DNA from: MADRE3 sp963718195
Lineage (GTDB): Bacteria; Desulfobacterota; Desulfobulbia; Desulfobulbales; Desulfocapsaceae
Direction: 5' to 3'
DNA: 64,000 nucleotides
Assembly (NCBI GenBank): GCA_963718195.1
Contig: CAVQYQ010000005.1
Span: forward strand, 682,001-746,000
A program made the translations under genes and the position numbers. This document shows positions 1 to 11,274 of this stretch, piece by piece. The notes under the pieces are model-generated. The model worked only from the letters and a program-made list of their open reading frames with translations, was not told the DNA's origin and did no database searches. Each line of letters starts with the position of its first letter. The first letter of the stretch is position 1.

Positions 1-1463
1 TCCTGGTCAATAACCTTCTGGAAAGACTGCTGGGCCTCATTTCCCCTGTTCATAAGCGCATAAGTGACACCAAGACTGTTGAGAAGATTAATGTTATCTG
101 GTTCGAGGTCCAGGCCACAACGATACTCACGCACAGCTCCAGACAGATCCCCCTCCCCATAGTAGACGTCTCCACTGATATTCAGGCTGACAGCATCAAA
201 AATTACGACGCTTTTGTAGCCTAGGAACTCACCATGCAGAATTGCCTTCTGGCAATTTCTGATAATTTCAGTTCTAGAGTAGCGCCGAAAAGGAAATTCA
301 CTGACACCAGCAGAAAGAGAAAACCCATCGCCTCTTTCTTCAACAAGTTTATCAATGATTGATTGTGCCCATTGTCCAGACTCCTTTGCCGTCGCGTTTC
401 TCTTGATTACAAAGACTCCCCCTTCGCTCATCACATAATTATGCTGACCTAAAAAACGTACAACAGCATCTGCCATCTGGTCCGGTTGCTGATAGTCTGG
501 AACAAAATATATCAGGGAGTATTGCGTACTGGTTCTCCATCTTCTCTGTAGCCTGGAGATGACGCTTCTTGAAAGACGATTCAAGGGAAAATGATCCGGG
601 TGAGCAAGAACATCATAGTCACAAAATGCAAATGGTCCTCTCCGGCATGCACTATGGAGTGCAGTCCAGGCCTGATCGAGGACAAGCAGGCCTGTTTTAT
701 TGGTGAACTCGGGTACACTTTTTTCAAAATGAACATTGCTGCTGCCACAATGAATACGTTTGAACCCTTTGCTCTTCATATACGTGATCAGGGATAGGCA
801 GAAGGTCTTGAGAAAATCACCTTCTTTACCGGGAACCAGGCAGGCAAAAACCGAATGGTCCAGGTAAAAAAGAGGAAACCCAAATCGATTAAATTCAACC
901 AGTGAACGTGCCGCATTCCTGACATGATTGATGACGTCTTTTGGCAGTCTTGCCTGAGGTCTCATCTCAATGACAACGACCTGGTATGCCAATGTCTGAT
1001 CAACGCTGCTCAATACTTCCGAGAGCAGGCTGCTGTTATAAAGATTTGTAGCAGGATCCAGTCGTGAATTTTTAATGCTCAGAAACTGTTCGATAAAATA
1101 GCCGGCACAGTCAATCAGCCAATCAGAGGACATTCGCGTAACTACGGTTGGATCTATGTCTGATACGAAAGCGGCCAGGGATTCGCCACCTTTGACTGGT
1201 ATCGAAAACAAAAGCGACTGATCGTTTATAACCTCGGGTATGTGACTTTCCTGTACACGTTTAAAACATGCCTGCCTCTTGTTCACCCCAAGGGCGTAGG
1301 GTAGATCCAGATCGCAAAAGGCTTTACAGGAGAGAAACTGCACCGTTTGTGCAGTCGGGATCTCGTTTCGGACAACATCCATATAACTCGAGGAGAAAAT
1401 AACAAAGTCGATAACATCGAGACGGTCATGAACAGTTGTAATGGGTAACGTTTCAAGATGCAT
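1..1463 (-). CDS. Degenerate double GGDEF-like protein with C-terminal TPR (partial, runs off the left edge)
   Basis: An open frame of 487 codons with no stop before the window edge. The start ATG lies 4 nt past the selA stop, which suggests translational coupling. Around residue 133 the text LDPATNLYN resembles the entry to a GGDEF domain, but where the GGDEF signature should be (about residue 200) it reads YLDHSVFACLVPG. A second GGDEF-like fold follows (about residues 310-415): its signature position reads VMSEGGVFVIK and its end GVSEFPF matches the usual GVxxxP end of the family. Residues from about 425 look like a TPR unit (GLDLEPDNINLLNSLGVTYA). No signal peptide or membrane segment is seen. 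It is probably not a cyclase; a c-di-GMP or protein-binding scaffold role is inferred only. The C-terminus is outside the window. Confidence 0.8.
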   Translation of the reverse strand, partial: MHLETLPITTVHDRLDVIDFVIFSSSYMDVVRNEIPTAQTVQFLSCKAFCDLDLPYALGVNKRQACFKRVQESHIPEVINDQSLLFSIPVKGGESLAAFVSDIDPTVVTRMSSDWLIDCAGYFIEQFLSIKNSRLDPATNLYNSSLLSEVLSSVDQTLAYQVVVIEMRPQARLPKDVINHVRNAARSLVEFNRFGFPLFYLDHSVFACLVPGKEGDFLKTFCLSLITYMKSKGFKRIHCGSSNVHFEKSVPEFTNKTGLLVLDQAWTALHSACRRGPFAFCDYDVLAHPDHFPLNRLSRSVISRLQRRWRTSTQYSLIYFVPDYQQPDQMADAVVRFLGQHNYVMSEGGVFVIKRNATAKESGQWAQSIIDKLVEERGDGFSLSAGVSEFPFRRYSRTEIIRNCQKAILHGEFLGYKSVVIFDAVSLNISGDVYYGEGDLSGAVREYRCGLDLEPDNINLLNSLGVTYALMNRGNEAQQSFQKVIDQ

Positions 1464-1466
1464 GAT

Positions 1467-2876
1467 TTAAAGAGACTGACTAAAATAAGCGTTAACAAGG
1501 GCCGCAAGTTCATCGACTTCGTGATCTTGTACAGTTCGAAAATCAAGAAGATAACGGTCATTTTCTATTCTGCCGATAACAGGGATATCCAGCACACGTA
1601 AATCTCGCTCAAAGTCATTTATTTTGCAGTCAAACAACTCCATTTCAATGGCCCAGCTATCCAGAGAATATTCCGGCAAGGCACCTCCGCCAACTTTTGA
1701 TTTGGTCTGAACTACATGACAGGAGCACCAAGGAGCAATCTGTTTGCGGGTTTTTCTCAAAAATTTCTGAGCCCGCTTCTTGATGACAGCAGGACTTTCA
1801 CCGATCATTTTTAAAGTGGGAACTTCCTCAAGGGCCTTTTGAATATCATAGTAGCTGCGCAGCGTGCTCTCAAGCGATGCCAGCGTGAATTTGTCAATCC
1901 TCAGGGCCCGGTTGAGCGGGTTCTTTTTGATCTGATCAATATGCACTTTTTTACCAACAATAATACCTGCCTGAGGTCCACCTAAAAGTTTGTCGCCGCT
2001 GAACGTAACGACATCCACACCTGAGTTAAGAACACTCTGCACAGTCGGTTCTCCAGGCAGTCCAAATCGGGAAATATCGATAAAGCTCCCGCTTCCAAGA
2101 TCTTCCATTACCGGGATGTTCTGTCTATGTCCCAGTCCAACCATCTCTTCTGCCGACACTTCGGAGGTGAAGCCAATTACTCGAAAGTTTGAGGTATGAA
2201 CACGCAGTAAAAGAGCTGTATATTCGGTTATGGCACGTTCATAATCATACAGGTGCGTACGGTTTGTCGCTCCGACTTCAACAAGGCAGGCGCCGCTCTT
2301 GGCCATGATATCCGGAATACGAAATGATCCTCCAATTTCCACAAGTTGTCCCCGAGAAACGATAACTTCTTTTCCACGTGCAAGCGTTTCCAGGGCGATA
2401 AAAACAGCAGCGGCATTGTTGTTGACAACCAGTGCTGCCTCAGCACCAGTTAAATCGCAGATAACATCTTCAACAAGAGAATATCGGCTCCCCCGCTTTC
2501 CTGTTTCCAGGTCAAATTCCAGGTTCGTATAGTTTCCAGATGCAGATATCAACTGGCCTATTGCTGATTGCGACAAAAGGGATCGTCCAAGATTCGTGTG
2601 TATAACTATACCGGTGCCATTTATGACACGACAATAGTTATAAGAATGGAGCGTTTCAATCGAATTGATGAACAGCTTCGTCCACTCTTCAAGATTTCCT
2701 GGAATACCATCTGTCCGGTTCCCGATAATATCCTGCCGAACATGGTCAATTGTCGACTGAACCGCTTTTTTTGCAATTGTGGTCGGAATATTGTTCTCGG
2801 TTATATGGGGCAATAGTATCAAAAGACACTCATCTACTTTAGGAAGAGAGCGGAGCAACTCGTTTTTCTTTTCCAT
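1467..2876 (-). CDS. selA: L-seryl-tRNA(Sec) selenium transferase SelA
   Basis: SelA is the PLP enzyme that turns Ser-tRNA(Sec) into Sec-tRNA(Sec) with selenophosphate. The 469-residue length and full-length similarity fit the bacterial family. The PLP-lysine motif SGDKLLGGPQ is present with Lys at about residue 296, close to E. coli K295. Other family marks are INGTGIVIHTNLGRSLLS near residue 85 and VNNNAAAVFIALETLA near 151. It heads a two-gene minus-strand unit with the GGDEF-like gene; the rRNA operon diverges from its 5' side. Its presence shows that the organism makes selenocysteine and supports the two UGA-containing genes in this window. selB, selC and selD are not seen here. Confidence 0.96.
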   Translation of the reverse strand: MEKKNELLRSLPKVDECLLILLPHITENNIPTTIAKKAVQSTIDHVRQDIIGNRTDGIPGNLEEWTKLFINSIETLHSYNYCRVINGTGIVIHTNLGRSLLSQSAIGQLISASGNYTNLEFDLETGKRGSRYSLVEDVICDLTGAEAALVVNNNAAAVFIALETLARGKEVIVSRGQLVEIGGSFRIPDIMAKSGACLVEVGATNRTHLYDYERAITEYTALLLRVHTSNFRVIGFTSEVSAEEMVGLGHRQNIPVMEDLGSGSFIDISRFGLPGEPTVQSVLNSGVDVVTFSGDKLLGGPQAGIIVGKKVHIDQIKKNPLNRALRIDKFTLASLESTLRSYYDIQKALEEVPTLKMIGESPAVIKKRAQKFLRKTRKQIAPWCSCHVVQTKSKVGGGALPEYSLDSWAIEMELFDCKINDFERDLRVLDIPVIGRIENDRYLLDFRTVQDHEVDELAALVNAYFSQSL

Positions 2877-3027
2877 GTTTTTTCACTGGGCTTGAGATGT
2901 ATATACGATGTGGGGTTACCGGCAGATCATAATTGGTTGTCCAGTCCCACTTTTGCCACGTAATAAAGAAGATAGCAACCCAATGCTAAGGGGTCTAATC
3001 TTTTTTTCATTTTCATTCCAAAAGCTA

Positions 3028-3056
3028 TTGACAACCCAAAGTCAATCAAGTAGTTT
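3028..3056 (+). promoter_or_regulatory. Candidate upstream rrn promoter
   Basis: TTGACA at 3028-3033 and TAGTTT at 3051-3056 with a 17-nt spacer, facing the 16S gene. The -35 is perfect and the -10 is weak. It could be the upstream of two tandem rrn promoters; no start-site data exist. Confidence 0.45.
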
Positions 3057-3131
3057 GCCGCGGTCCTTGGGCAACGGGTAGACTGAGTGTGCTGGGGGGC
3101 AAAAAGATAGTATAGTCTAACAAATTACATA

Positions 3132-3160
3132 TTGACACAAGGGCGCTGATAAATTAGATT
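3132..3160 (+). promoter_or_regulatory. Candidate main rrn promoter
   Basis: TTGACA at 3132-3137 and TAGATT at 3155-3160, spacer 17 nt, about 205 nt before the 16S 5' end. The stretch from 2877 to 3367 between selA and 16S holds no gene: it carries the two promoter candidates, a GC-rich hairpin near 3170-3192 and the left arm of the 16S processing stem. Confidence 0.55.
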
Positions 3161-3367
3161 AACGTTCTTGCCGCGCAACTTATTGCGCGCACCGTTTGTT
3201 TTTTACAGACGGTGTTAAACGATCCTTGAAAACTGAATAACAACAACAGCAAACGGGCCCACGTGTCTTCGGACACAAAGGGCAATTTTTTGAGTAATTC
3301 AAGAGAGAGCTCTTATATAATTAAGCACTATATAAGTAACCAATCTTTTAGATTGGTCTAGGATATC

Positions 3368-4927
<1,560 letters not shown>

Positions 4928-4980
4928 TTAAGGAAGATGCAGTCTTTGAACTGCAATTGGGGATTAACCCCGTTTACTGT

Positions 4981-5014
4981 ATCAGGAGACAGGTGTCAGA
5001 AGACAGGAGACAGG
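4981..5014 (+). repeat. Half-copy of the GACAGAAGACAG-type repeat
   Basis: A purine-rich run built from repeated AGACAGG / AGAAGACAGG units. The same text forms the left arm of the 5361-5463 element and of the 23S intervening sequence. No matching right arm follows closely, so this looks like a solo end. Confidence 0.55.
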
Positions 5015-5096
5015 CATTGAGGCGCTTCGCGCTTTACAGTCTTAGCTTAGATCCTGCACTGTTGAAGAGCGTTGTTATTCAGTTTTGAAGGATCGT

Positions 5097-5282
5097 TTTT
5101 TTTGATCTTTACAGAAAGTGGAAAGAACAAAAACCAGTAACTATTGGCTTTAGTATTTAAAACCCGGGATTTTGGTTTTAGGCAAGGAGCGCGAGAGATG
5201 CCCCGCAGGCGTACGTCAGTACGCCGAGGACAGCGTGTATCGAGCAGCGACGCAGCATAAAGCCAAAAGCACGGTTTTAAAG
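5097..5282 (+). other. Spacer segment with a short palindrome
   Basis: The 16S-tRNA spacer contains GGCGTACGTCAGTACGCC near 5208, a perfect 7-bp stem with a GTCA loop, and two copies of a short text (GGTTTTAGGC and AAAGCCAAAA) that are roughly inverse to each other. No gene is seen. It may be a dispersed hairpin repeat, which this window alone cannot show. Confidence 0.3.
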
Positions 5283-5359
<77 letters not shown>

Positions 5360-5360
5360 G

Positions 5361-5463
5361 TATCAGACGACAGAACTCAGAAGACAGAAGACAGAAAAGA
5401 AACAAGCTGCCGGCAGGCAGCCAGATTAATCTGTCACTCTGGCCTCTGATATCTGGCTTCTGA
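5361..5463 (+). repeat. MITE-like inverted-repeat element between the two spacer tRNAs
   Basis: The left arm 5361-5395 and right arm 5430-5463 are imperfect inverted repeats built from CAGAAGACAGA-type units. The centre at 5405-5420 is a perfect hairpin, GCTGCC-GGCA-GGCAGC. It is about 103 bp long and has no ORF. The arms resemble the ends of the 23S intervening sequence at 7019-7459, so this could be a non-coding relative of that element. Confidence 0.6.
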
Positions 5464-5470
5464 AATAGAT

Positions 5471-5546
5471 GGGGGTGTAGCTCAGCTGGGAGAGCGCCTG
5501 CCTTGCACGCAGGAGGTCATCGGTTCGATCCCGTTCACCTCCACCA
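5471..5546 (+). tRNA. tRNA-Ala (TGC)
   Basis: A 76-nt cloverleaf with anticodon loop CTTGCAC (TGC), encoded CCA and the G3-U70 pair that marks alanine tRNAs (GGGGGTG against CACCTCC). Confidence 0.97.
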
Positions 5547-5854
5547 TTTTTTGGTGGTTTTATAGACTTGTTAAGCGTTGTAAAGCCTATAAGCGTATAT
5601 GCTTATAGGTTTTCTAGCCTTTAACAAGGAAATTGATCTTTGATAATTGAATAGTAGAGTAAAACCCAATTCCTCTGGGATGATGCGGCGCACCGGTCTT
5701 TTATATCCTGGCCATCGCGTCATGAAGCATCAGGGTACCCAGAGGTTACAGTAGCTGAGAATATGTCCGAAAGGACATTCTTAATAGCAGTATAGTTTTA
5801 ATCAAGTTTATGGATAAGCTACTAAGGGCTAACGGCGGATGCCTTGGCATCGGT

Positions 5855-5887
<33 letters not shown>

Positions 5888-6307
5888 TTCGGGGAGCTGT
5901 TAACAGGCTTTGATCCGGAGATTTCCGAATGGGGGAACCCGGCAGGATTCATATTCTGTCATCATACGATGAATACATAGTTGTATGAAGCGAACGCGGG
6001 GAACTGAAACATCTAAGTACCTGCAGGAAAAGAAATCAATTTAGAGATTCCGTAAGTAGCGGCGAGCGAACGCGGATGAGCCCAAACCGGTACATTTATG
6101 TACCGGGGTTGTAGGACCCCAACGTGGGATTGTATCTTCATAGTGGAACAGTATGGAAAGGCTGACCACAGACGGTGATAGTCCGGTACACGAAATGATG
6201 ATACACCCTAGGGAGTTCCTGAGTACCACGAGACACGTGAAACCTTGTGGGAATCTGGGAGGACCATCTTCCAAGGCTAAATACTAACCGATGACCGATA
6301 GTGAACG

Positions 6308-6338
<31 letters not shown>

Positions 6339-6615
6339 GGAAGGGGAGTGAAATAGAAACTGAAACCGTTAGCTTACAAGCAGTCGGAGCACTATGTGCA
6401 TGCACAGTGTGACGGCGTGCCTTTTGCATAATGAGTCAACGACTTATCCTGTGCAGCGAGGTTAAGCCGCGAGGTGGAGCCGCAGCGAAAGCGAGTCTTA
6501 AGAGGGCGTCTAGTTGTATGGGGTAGACCCGAAACCGGGTGATCTATCCATGGCCAGGGTGAAGTCTCGGTAACACGAGATGGAGGCCCGAACCGATATA
6601 GGTTGAAAACTGTTC

Positions 6616-6652
<37 letters not shown>

Positions 6653-6931
6653 TCGGTGATAGCTGGTTTTCTCCGAAATATATTTAGGTATAGCCTCATA
6701 TGATGACTGACGGAGGTAGAGCACTGACAAGGCTAGGGGTCCCACCGGATTACCAACCCTTTTCAAACTCCGAATGCCGTTAAGTTCTAGTATGGGAGTC
6801 AGTCTGTGGGAGATAAGTTCCATGGTCGAGAGGGAAACAACCCAGACCGTCAGCTAAGGTCCCTAAACTATGCTAAGTGGGAAAAGAGGTGGAATTGTAG
6901 ATACAACCAGGAGGTTGGCTTAGAAGCAGCA

Positions 6932-6964
<33 letters not shown>

Positions 6965-7018
6965 TAATGAATCCGCGCTGAAAATGTAACGGGGCTAAGC
7001 ATAGTACCGAAGCTACGG

Positions 7019-7459
7019 GTGTCAGGAGCCAGGGTACAGGAGACAGGTACAGGAGAGGACAGAAAAACTCATCATTTGAAGATTTGGAGGTGTTTCAAAG
7101 AGCCTATAAGATTTCTTTGGAAATACACAAAGCAAGTCTTCAGTTTCCAACGTGAACAGTATGGCTTGGCCAACAAATCAGGAATGCGAGCAAATCAATA
7201 TGCGCAAACATTGCTGAAGGGTTTGGCAAACGATCATACTCGAAAGCAGAATGGATACGCTATTTGAAGATTGCGATAGGATCGTCAGATGAGATGAGAG
7301 TATGGATTCGATATTGTCTTGATCTTGGGTATGTCGAAGAACGTACCTGGAGAAGTGGAGTACAGAGTACAAAGAAATAGCCAGGATGTTACAGGGCTTA
7401 ATAAAAAGTTGGCATTAAGTTTTCTGTCACCTGTACCCTGTCCCCTGTCATCTGGTCAC
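7019..7459 (+). mobile_element. 23S rRNA intervening sequence (IVS) in helix 45
   Basis: Foreign sequence interrupts conserved 23S text between CCGAAGCTACGG and GGTAGGAGAAC. Its two ends are imperfect inverted repeats made of ACAGG/CCTGT-type units: GTGTCAGGAGCCAGGGTACA on the left and TGTCATCTGGTCAC on the right. They can form the long stem that RNase III recognises in IVS elements. Inside lies a decayed ORF for an S23/four-helix-bundle IVS protein. IVS insertion at helices 25 and 45 is known in several bacterial groups. Confidence 0.9.
7066..7418 (+). pseudogene. Broken four-helix-bundle protein gene of the 23S intervening sequence
   Basis: Translation pieces match the IVS-encoded S23/four-helix-bundle family but lie in three frames. 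SSFEDLEVFQRAYKISLEIH is in frame from 7069; QREQYGLAN starts in the next frame at 7148; SKSICANIAEGFGKRSYSKA and VWIRYCLDLGYVEERTW return to the first frame from 7177; STEYKEIARMLQGLIKSWH is in the third frame from 7359 and ends at the TAA of 7416-7418. At least three indels and no clear ATG start mean no complete protein can be made. The IVS RNA could still be excised. Confidence 0.85.
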
Positions 7460-8055
7460 GGTAGGAGAACATTGTGGTCGCCTGAGAAGGTACACCGAAA
7501 GGAGTGCTGGAGGTTCCACAAGAGCTTATGTTGACACGAGTAGCGATAAACAAGGTGAGAAACCTTGTCGCCGAAAGCCTAAGGTTTCCTGTAGTCAAGT
7601 TAATCTGCTCAGGGTTAGTCGGCTCCTAAGGCGAGGCCGAGAGGCGTAGTCGATGGGAAACAGGTTAATATTCCTGTACCACTATCATAATGTTTGATGA
7701 TAAGGGGGGACGGAGAAGGATAGGCCATCCAGCTGTTGGAATAGCTGGTTTAAGCGTGTAGTCGGAGGACTTAGGTAAATCCGGGTCCTTATTTAAACGA
7801 TGAGACGTGATGACGATGTCTTTTAGACAACAAAGTGGCTGATTCCCTGCTTCCAGGAAAATCCTCGTATCTAGTTATGATGGTGACCGTACCGTAAACC
7901 GACACAGGTAGGCTGGTAGAGAATACCAAGGCGCTTGAGAGAACTCTGGTTAAGGAACTCGGCAAAATAGCACCGTAACTTCGGGAGAAGGTGTGCCTAT
8001 ATGGTGATAATGAATACTTGTTTGAGCCTACGTAGGTTGCAGTGAAATGGGGGGA

Positions 8056-8089
<34 letters not shown>

Positions 8090-8172
8090 GTCGAAAGACG
8101 AAGTATAGGGTCTGACGCCTGCCCGGTGCCGGAAGGTTAAGGGGACCTGTCAGCGTAAGCGAAGCAGCGAAC

Positions 8173-8264
<92 letters not shown>

Positions 8265-8522
8265 CGATTTCCCCACTGTCTCAACCAGAGACTCAGCGAA
8301 ACTGTAGTACCGGTGAAGATGCCGGTTACCCGCAACAAGACAGAAAGACCCCGTGAACCTTTACTACAGCTTGGCATTGGTTTTTGAGGTAACATGTGTA
8401 GGATAGGTGGGAGACTTTGAAGTGGGCACGCCAGTGTTCATGGAGTCACCCTTGAAATACCACCCTTGTTATCTTAGGAATCTAACTGCGGTCCGTAATC
8501 CGGATCCAGGACATTGTCTGGT

Positions 8523-8554
<32 letters not shown>

Positions 8555-8704
8555 GTGTAACGGAGGCGCGCGATGGTTCCCTCAGGCTGATTGGAAACCA
8601 GCCGTAGAGTGTAAAGGCATAAGGGAGCTTGACTGCGAGAGAGACATTTCGAGCAGGTACGAAAGTAGGTCTTAGTGATCCGGCGATTCCGCATGGAAGG
8701 GTCG

Positions 8705-8759
<55 letters not shown>

Positions 8760-8763
8760 CCAT

Positions 8764-8818
<55 letters not shown>

Positions 8819-8934
8819 CAGGTCCCAAGGGTTTGGCTGTTCGCCAATTAAAGTGGTACGCGAGCTGGGTTTAAAACGTCGTGAGACAGTTTGGTCCTTA
8901 TCTGTTGCGGGCGCAGGATATTTGAGGAGATCTT

Positions 8935-8968
<34 letters not shown>

Positions 8969-9004
8969 ATGGTGTACCAGTTGTTCCGCCAGGGGCATTG
9001 CTGG

Positions 9005-9058
<54 letters not shown>

Positions 9059-9280
9059 CCAAGATAAGATATCCCATGGCTGTAGTGGCCATCTGAAGGC
9101 ACGTGGTAGACCACCACGTTGATAGGTCGGGTGTGGAAGCATGGTAACATGTGGAGCTTACCGATACTAATGTGCCGTGCGGCTTATCCATATTTTTTGA
9201 TTAAGCTGCTGCTGTTTTTTACTCTACTGTTCGATTATCTTTTTTTTATATAGAAGTATCGTGTTACCGATTAGACTTTA

Positions 9281-9394
9281 TCGGTGGCCATAGCGGAGAG
9301 GGTCCACCCGTTCTCATTCCGAACACGGAAGTTAAGCTCTCCAGCGCCGATGGTACTGCATGGGCAACTGTGTGGGAGAGTAGGTCGCCGCCGA
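9281..9394 (+). rRNA. rrf: 5S ribosomal RNA
   Basis: The terminal stem TCGGTGG / CCGCCGA closes a 114-nt gene with the standard interior text (CCACCCGTTCTCATTCCGAA, GCGCCGATGGTACTGC, GTGGGAGAGTAGGTC). It follows 23S by about 90 nt and is followed at once by a strong terminator. Confidence 0.96.
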
Positions 9395-9412
9395 TTTTTC
9401 TTTATATACAAA

Positions 9413-9446
9413 ACCCCCGTCAGGCATTTTCTGGCGGGGGTTTTTT
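9413..9446 (+). terminator. rrn operon terminator
   Basis: A 10-bp stem, CCCCCGTCAG / CTGGCGGGGG, with a 7-nt loop followed by six T. It is a classic intrinsic terminator right behind 5S. A near-copy sits at 9704-9742. Confidence 0.93.
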
Positions 9447-9467
9447 GTTGTGCTTTCCCTGGAAGGT

Positions 9468-9742
9468 CGGCTCCACCCGTTTCATTGCGAACACGGACGT
9501 TATCACGACTCTTTTTTGAGCCGATATGACACCCGCCCCTGCGTCGCTGATGAGCGTGGCATACACTTGTATTGCCCCACTCACCGCTTCTTGGTTCAGG
9601 CGCCATCTCAACTCGAAAAACAGCCGTGAACGCTCTCCTGCGCCGATGGTACTGCATGGGCAATAGTGTGGAAGAGTAGGTCGCCGCCGATTTTCTTTAT
9701 ATAAAACCCCCGTCAGGCATTTGTCTGGCGGGGGTTTTTTGT
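9468..9742 (+). pseudogene. Decayed 5S rRNA copy split by a 123-bp insert, with its own terminator
   Basis: Part of the 5S 5' half (GGCTCCACCCGTTTCATTGC and following, 9468-9501) is separated from the 3' half (9625-9694, ending in GGTCGCCGCCGATTTT) by about 123 bp unrelated to 5S. The copied terminator stem CCCCCGTCAG / CTGGCGGGGG plus T-run follows at 9706-9742. The insert breaks the 5S fold, so the copy should not give 5S rRNA. Confidence 0.8.
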
Positions 9743-9960
9743 TGTGCTTTCCCAACAAGTCGGCTCCACCCGTTTCATTGCGACACGATTATCACGACTT
9801 TTTTTGAGCCGATATGACCGCGTCGCTGGTCTGATGAGGGCATACACTTGTATCGCTCCACCACCGCTTTTTGTTTAGAACGCCGTCTGACCTCGCAACG
9901 CCGTGGGGCTCTTAGCGCCGATGGTACTGCAGGGCAATAGTGTGGGAGAGGAGGTCTTTA
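9743..9960 (+). pseudogene. Second, more decayed 5S copy with the same insert
   Basis: It repeats the preceding unit in tandem: 5S 5' fragment at about 9759-9792, a diverged and shortened form of the same insert at 9793-9899 (shared texts TTTTTGAGCCGATATGAC and CATACACTTGTAT), then a 5S 3' fragment from 9900 that stops before the terminal stem. The shared insert shows that duplication came after the insertion. Confidence 0.75.
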
Positions 9961-10031
9961 TTGTTTTTTTATATCAATACTTTTGTTGGACTATATGTCC
10001 GGTGATAGGTTTTTAAATTACCTTCCTGCCA

Positions 10032-11258
10032 TCACTGTGCTAATGATTTTTCGTGATCCTCCTCGATGATCAGTGCTGTCCTGATCAACCAGGTAACAAC
10101 GGTTATACCGAGAGAAAAAATTCCTAGCGTTACAAACAATTCAACCCAGGTTGGCAGGTAATCGACAACTTCCCCAAGCGGGGATGGTATAAGCCCTGGG
10201 ACAATCAGGCCAATCCCCTTTTCCATCCATATCGCCACGAACAGAAAAAGGCAGGCCGGCAACAGTACCTTGGGATTATTTTTTCCCGGGTTGAAAGCCA
10301 ATACGAGGGTTGCCAGAAAATTTACACAGACTGATGTCCAGATCCATGGCACCAGTGAATTATGACCATCCATACCAAAAAAAAGATAAACGGCAGAACT
10401 CGAGTGATGGGTAGGAAAATAGAATTCCTTGAATATTTCTGAAAATAGCATAATCAGATTGATGATTGCCGAAATAACAATAATAAGTCGTAATTTGTTG
10501 AACACAGAACGATCAATTTTGTAAGTAGTCACGCTGTGAATAACGGCAAGTATAAGGGCAATGAGCGCCGGACCCGCCGCAAAAGCTGATGCCAGAAAGC
10601 GTGGTCCCATCAGGGGATTGTTCCAGAATGGTCGAGCCGGAAGTCCTTGATATAGAAAGGCGGTTACCATATGGATTGAAAATGCCCAGAATATGGAAAG
10701 GAAAACGAACGGCCGATATTTTCTTTCATCCGCCTCTCTCCCCTTGTAGTGACTGTAGAGAATATAGGCCGGAACCAGGGCATTGAGCAACAGGTAGCCG
10801 TTCAGCACGAGAACATCCCATGCCAGTATCGATGACGGAAAGTTGAATATGCCAATACCGGGAATCAGGTGCCAGGCCTGAAGGGGACCACCCAGGTCGA
10901 CCATGATAAAGGTGAGGCACATGATTAATGCGCCAACGGCTACACCTTCTCCGATGATTACCACTCGATGAAAATCTGGATCATGAAAAATATATGCCGG
11001 TAATATCAGCATGACCGCTGCTGCGGCTACGCCGACCAGAAAAGTGAAATTGGAAATATAAAAACCCCAGCTGACGATATCGTTCATACCGGTAACAGAA
11101 AGACCGTAGCGCGCCTGGTAGGAATAAGCATATATTCCCAGGCCCATGAACAGGAGAAGTACGACCCTGAAAATCTGGAAACCGATACTGCCTTTCAAAT
11201 TCCAGCGAATGGCATCGGTGAGGAATGTTAGGAGATTTCTTTTTGCATATGTGCTCAT
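10032..11258 (-). CDS. NrfD-family membrane quinol dehydrogenase subunit of the nap cluster
   Basis: A 408-residue polytopic membrane protein of the NrfD/PsrC type, with about ten hydrophobic segments and the family-like start of a first helix at residues 20-45. It is the likely site where quinol is oxidised and electrons enter the nitrate reductase chain. An ATG 20 codons upstream is possible but would overlap the ferredoxin gene; the chosen ATG at 11258 has GAGAGGAAC before it. It is the last gene of the napD-napA unit, 16 nt after the iron-sulfur gene. Its pairing with a four-cluster ferredoxin is the standard NrfCD arrangement. NapC or NapGH, the usual partners of NapA, are absent here. 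Confidence 0.9.
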   Translation of the reverse strand: MSTYAKRNLLTFLTDAIRWNLKGSIGFQIFRVVLLLFMGLGIYAYSYQARYGLSVTGMNDIVSWGFYISNFTFLVGVAAAAVMLILPAYIFHDPDFHRVVIIGEGVAVGALIMCLTFIMVDLGGPLQAWHLIPGIGIFNFPSSILAWDVLVLNGYLLLNALVPAYILYSHYKGREADERKYRPFVFLSIFWAFSIHMVTAFLYQGLPARPFWNNPLMGPRFLASAFAAGPALIALILAVIHSVTTYKIDRSVFNKLRLIIVISAIINLIMLFSEIFKEFYFPTHHSSSAVYLFFGMDGHNSLVPWIWTSVCVNFLATLVLAFNPGKNNPKVLLPACLFLFVAIWMEKGIGLIVPGLIPSPLGEVVDYLPTWVELFVTLGIFSLGITVVTWLIRTALIIEEDHEKSLAQ

Positions 11259-11274
11259 TTTGTTCCTCTCGCTC

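Noticed and set aside
9468..9960. Extra functional 5S genes
   Set aside because: Both copies are interrupted by the same insert inside the 5S fold, and the second also lacks its 3' stem strand.
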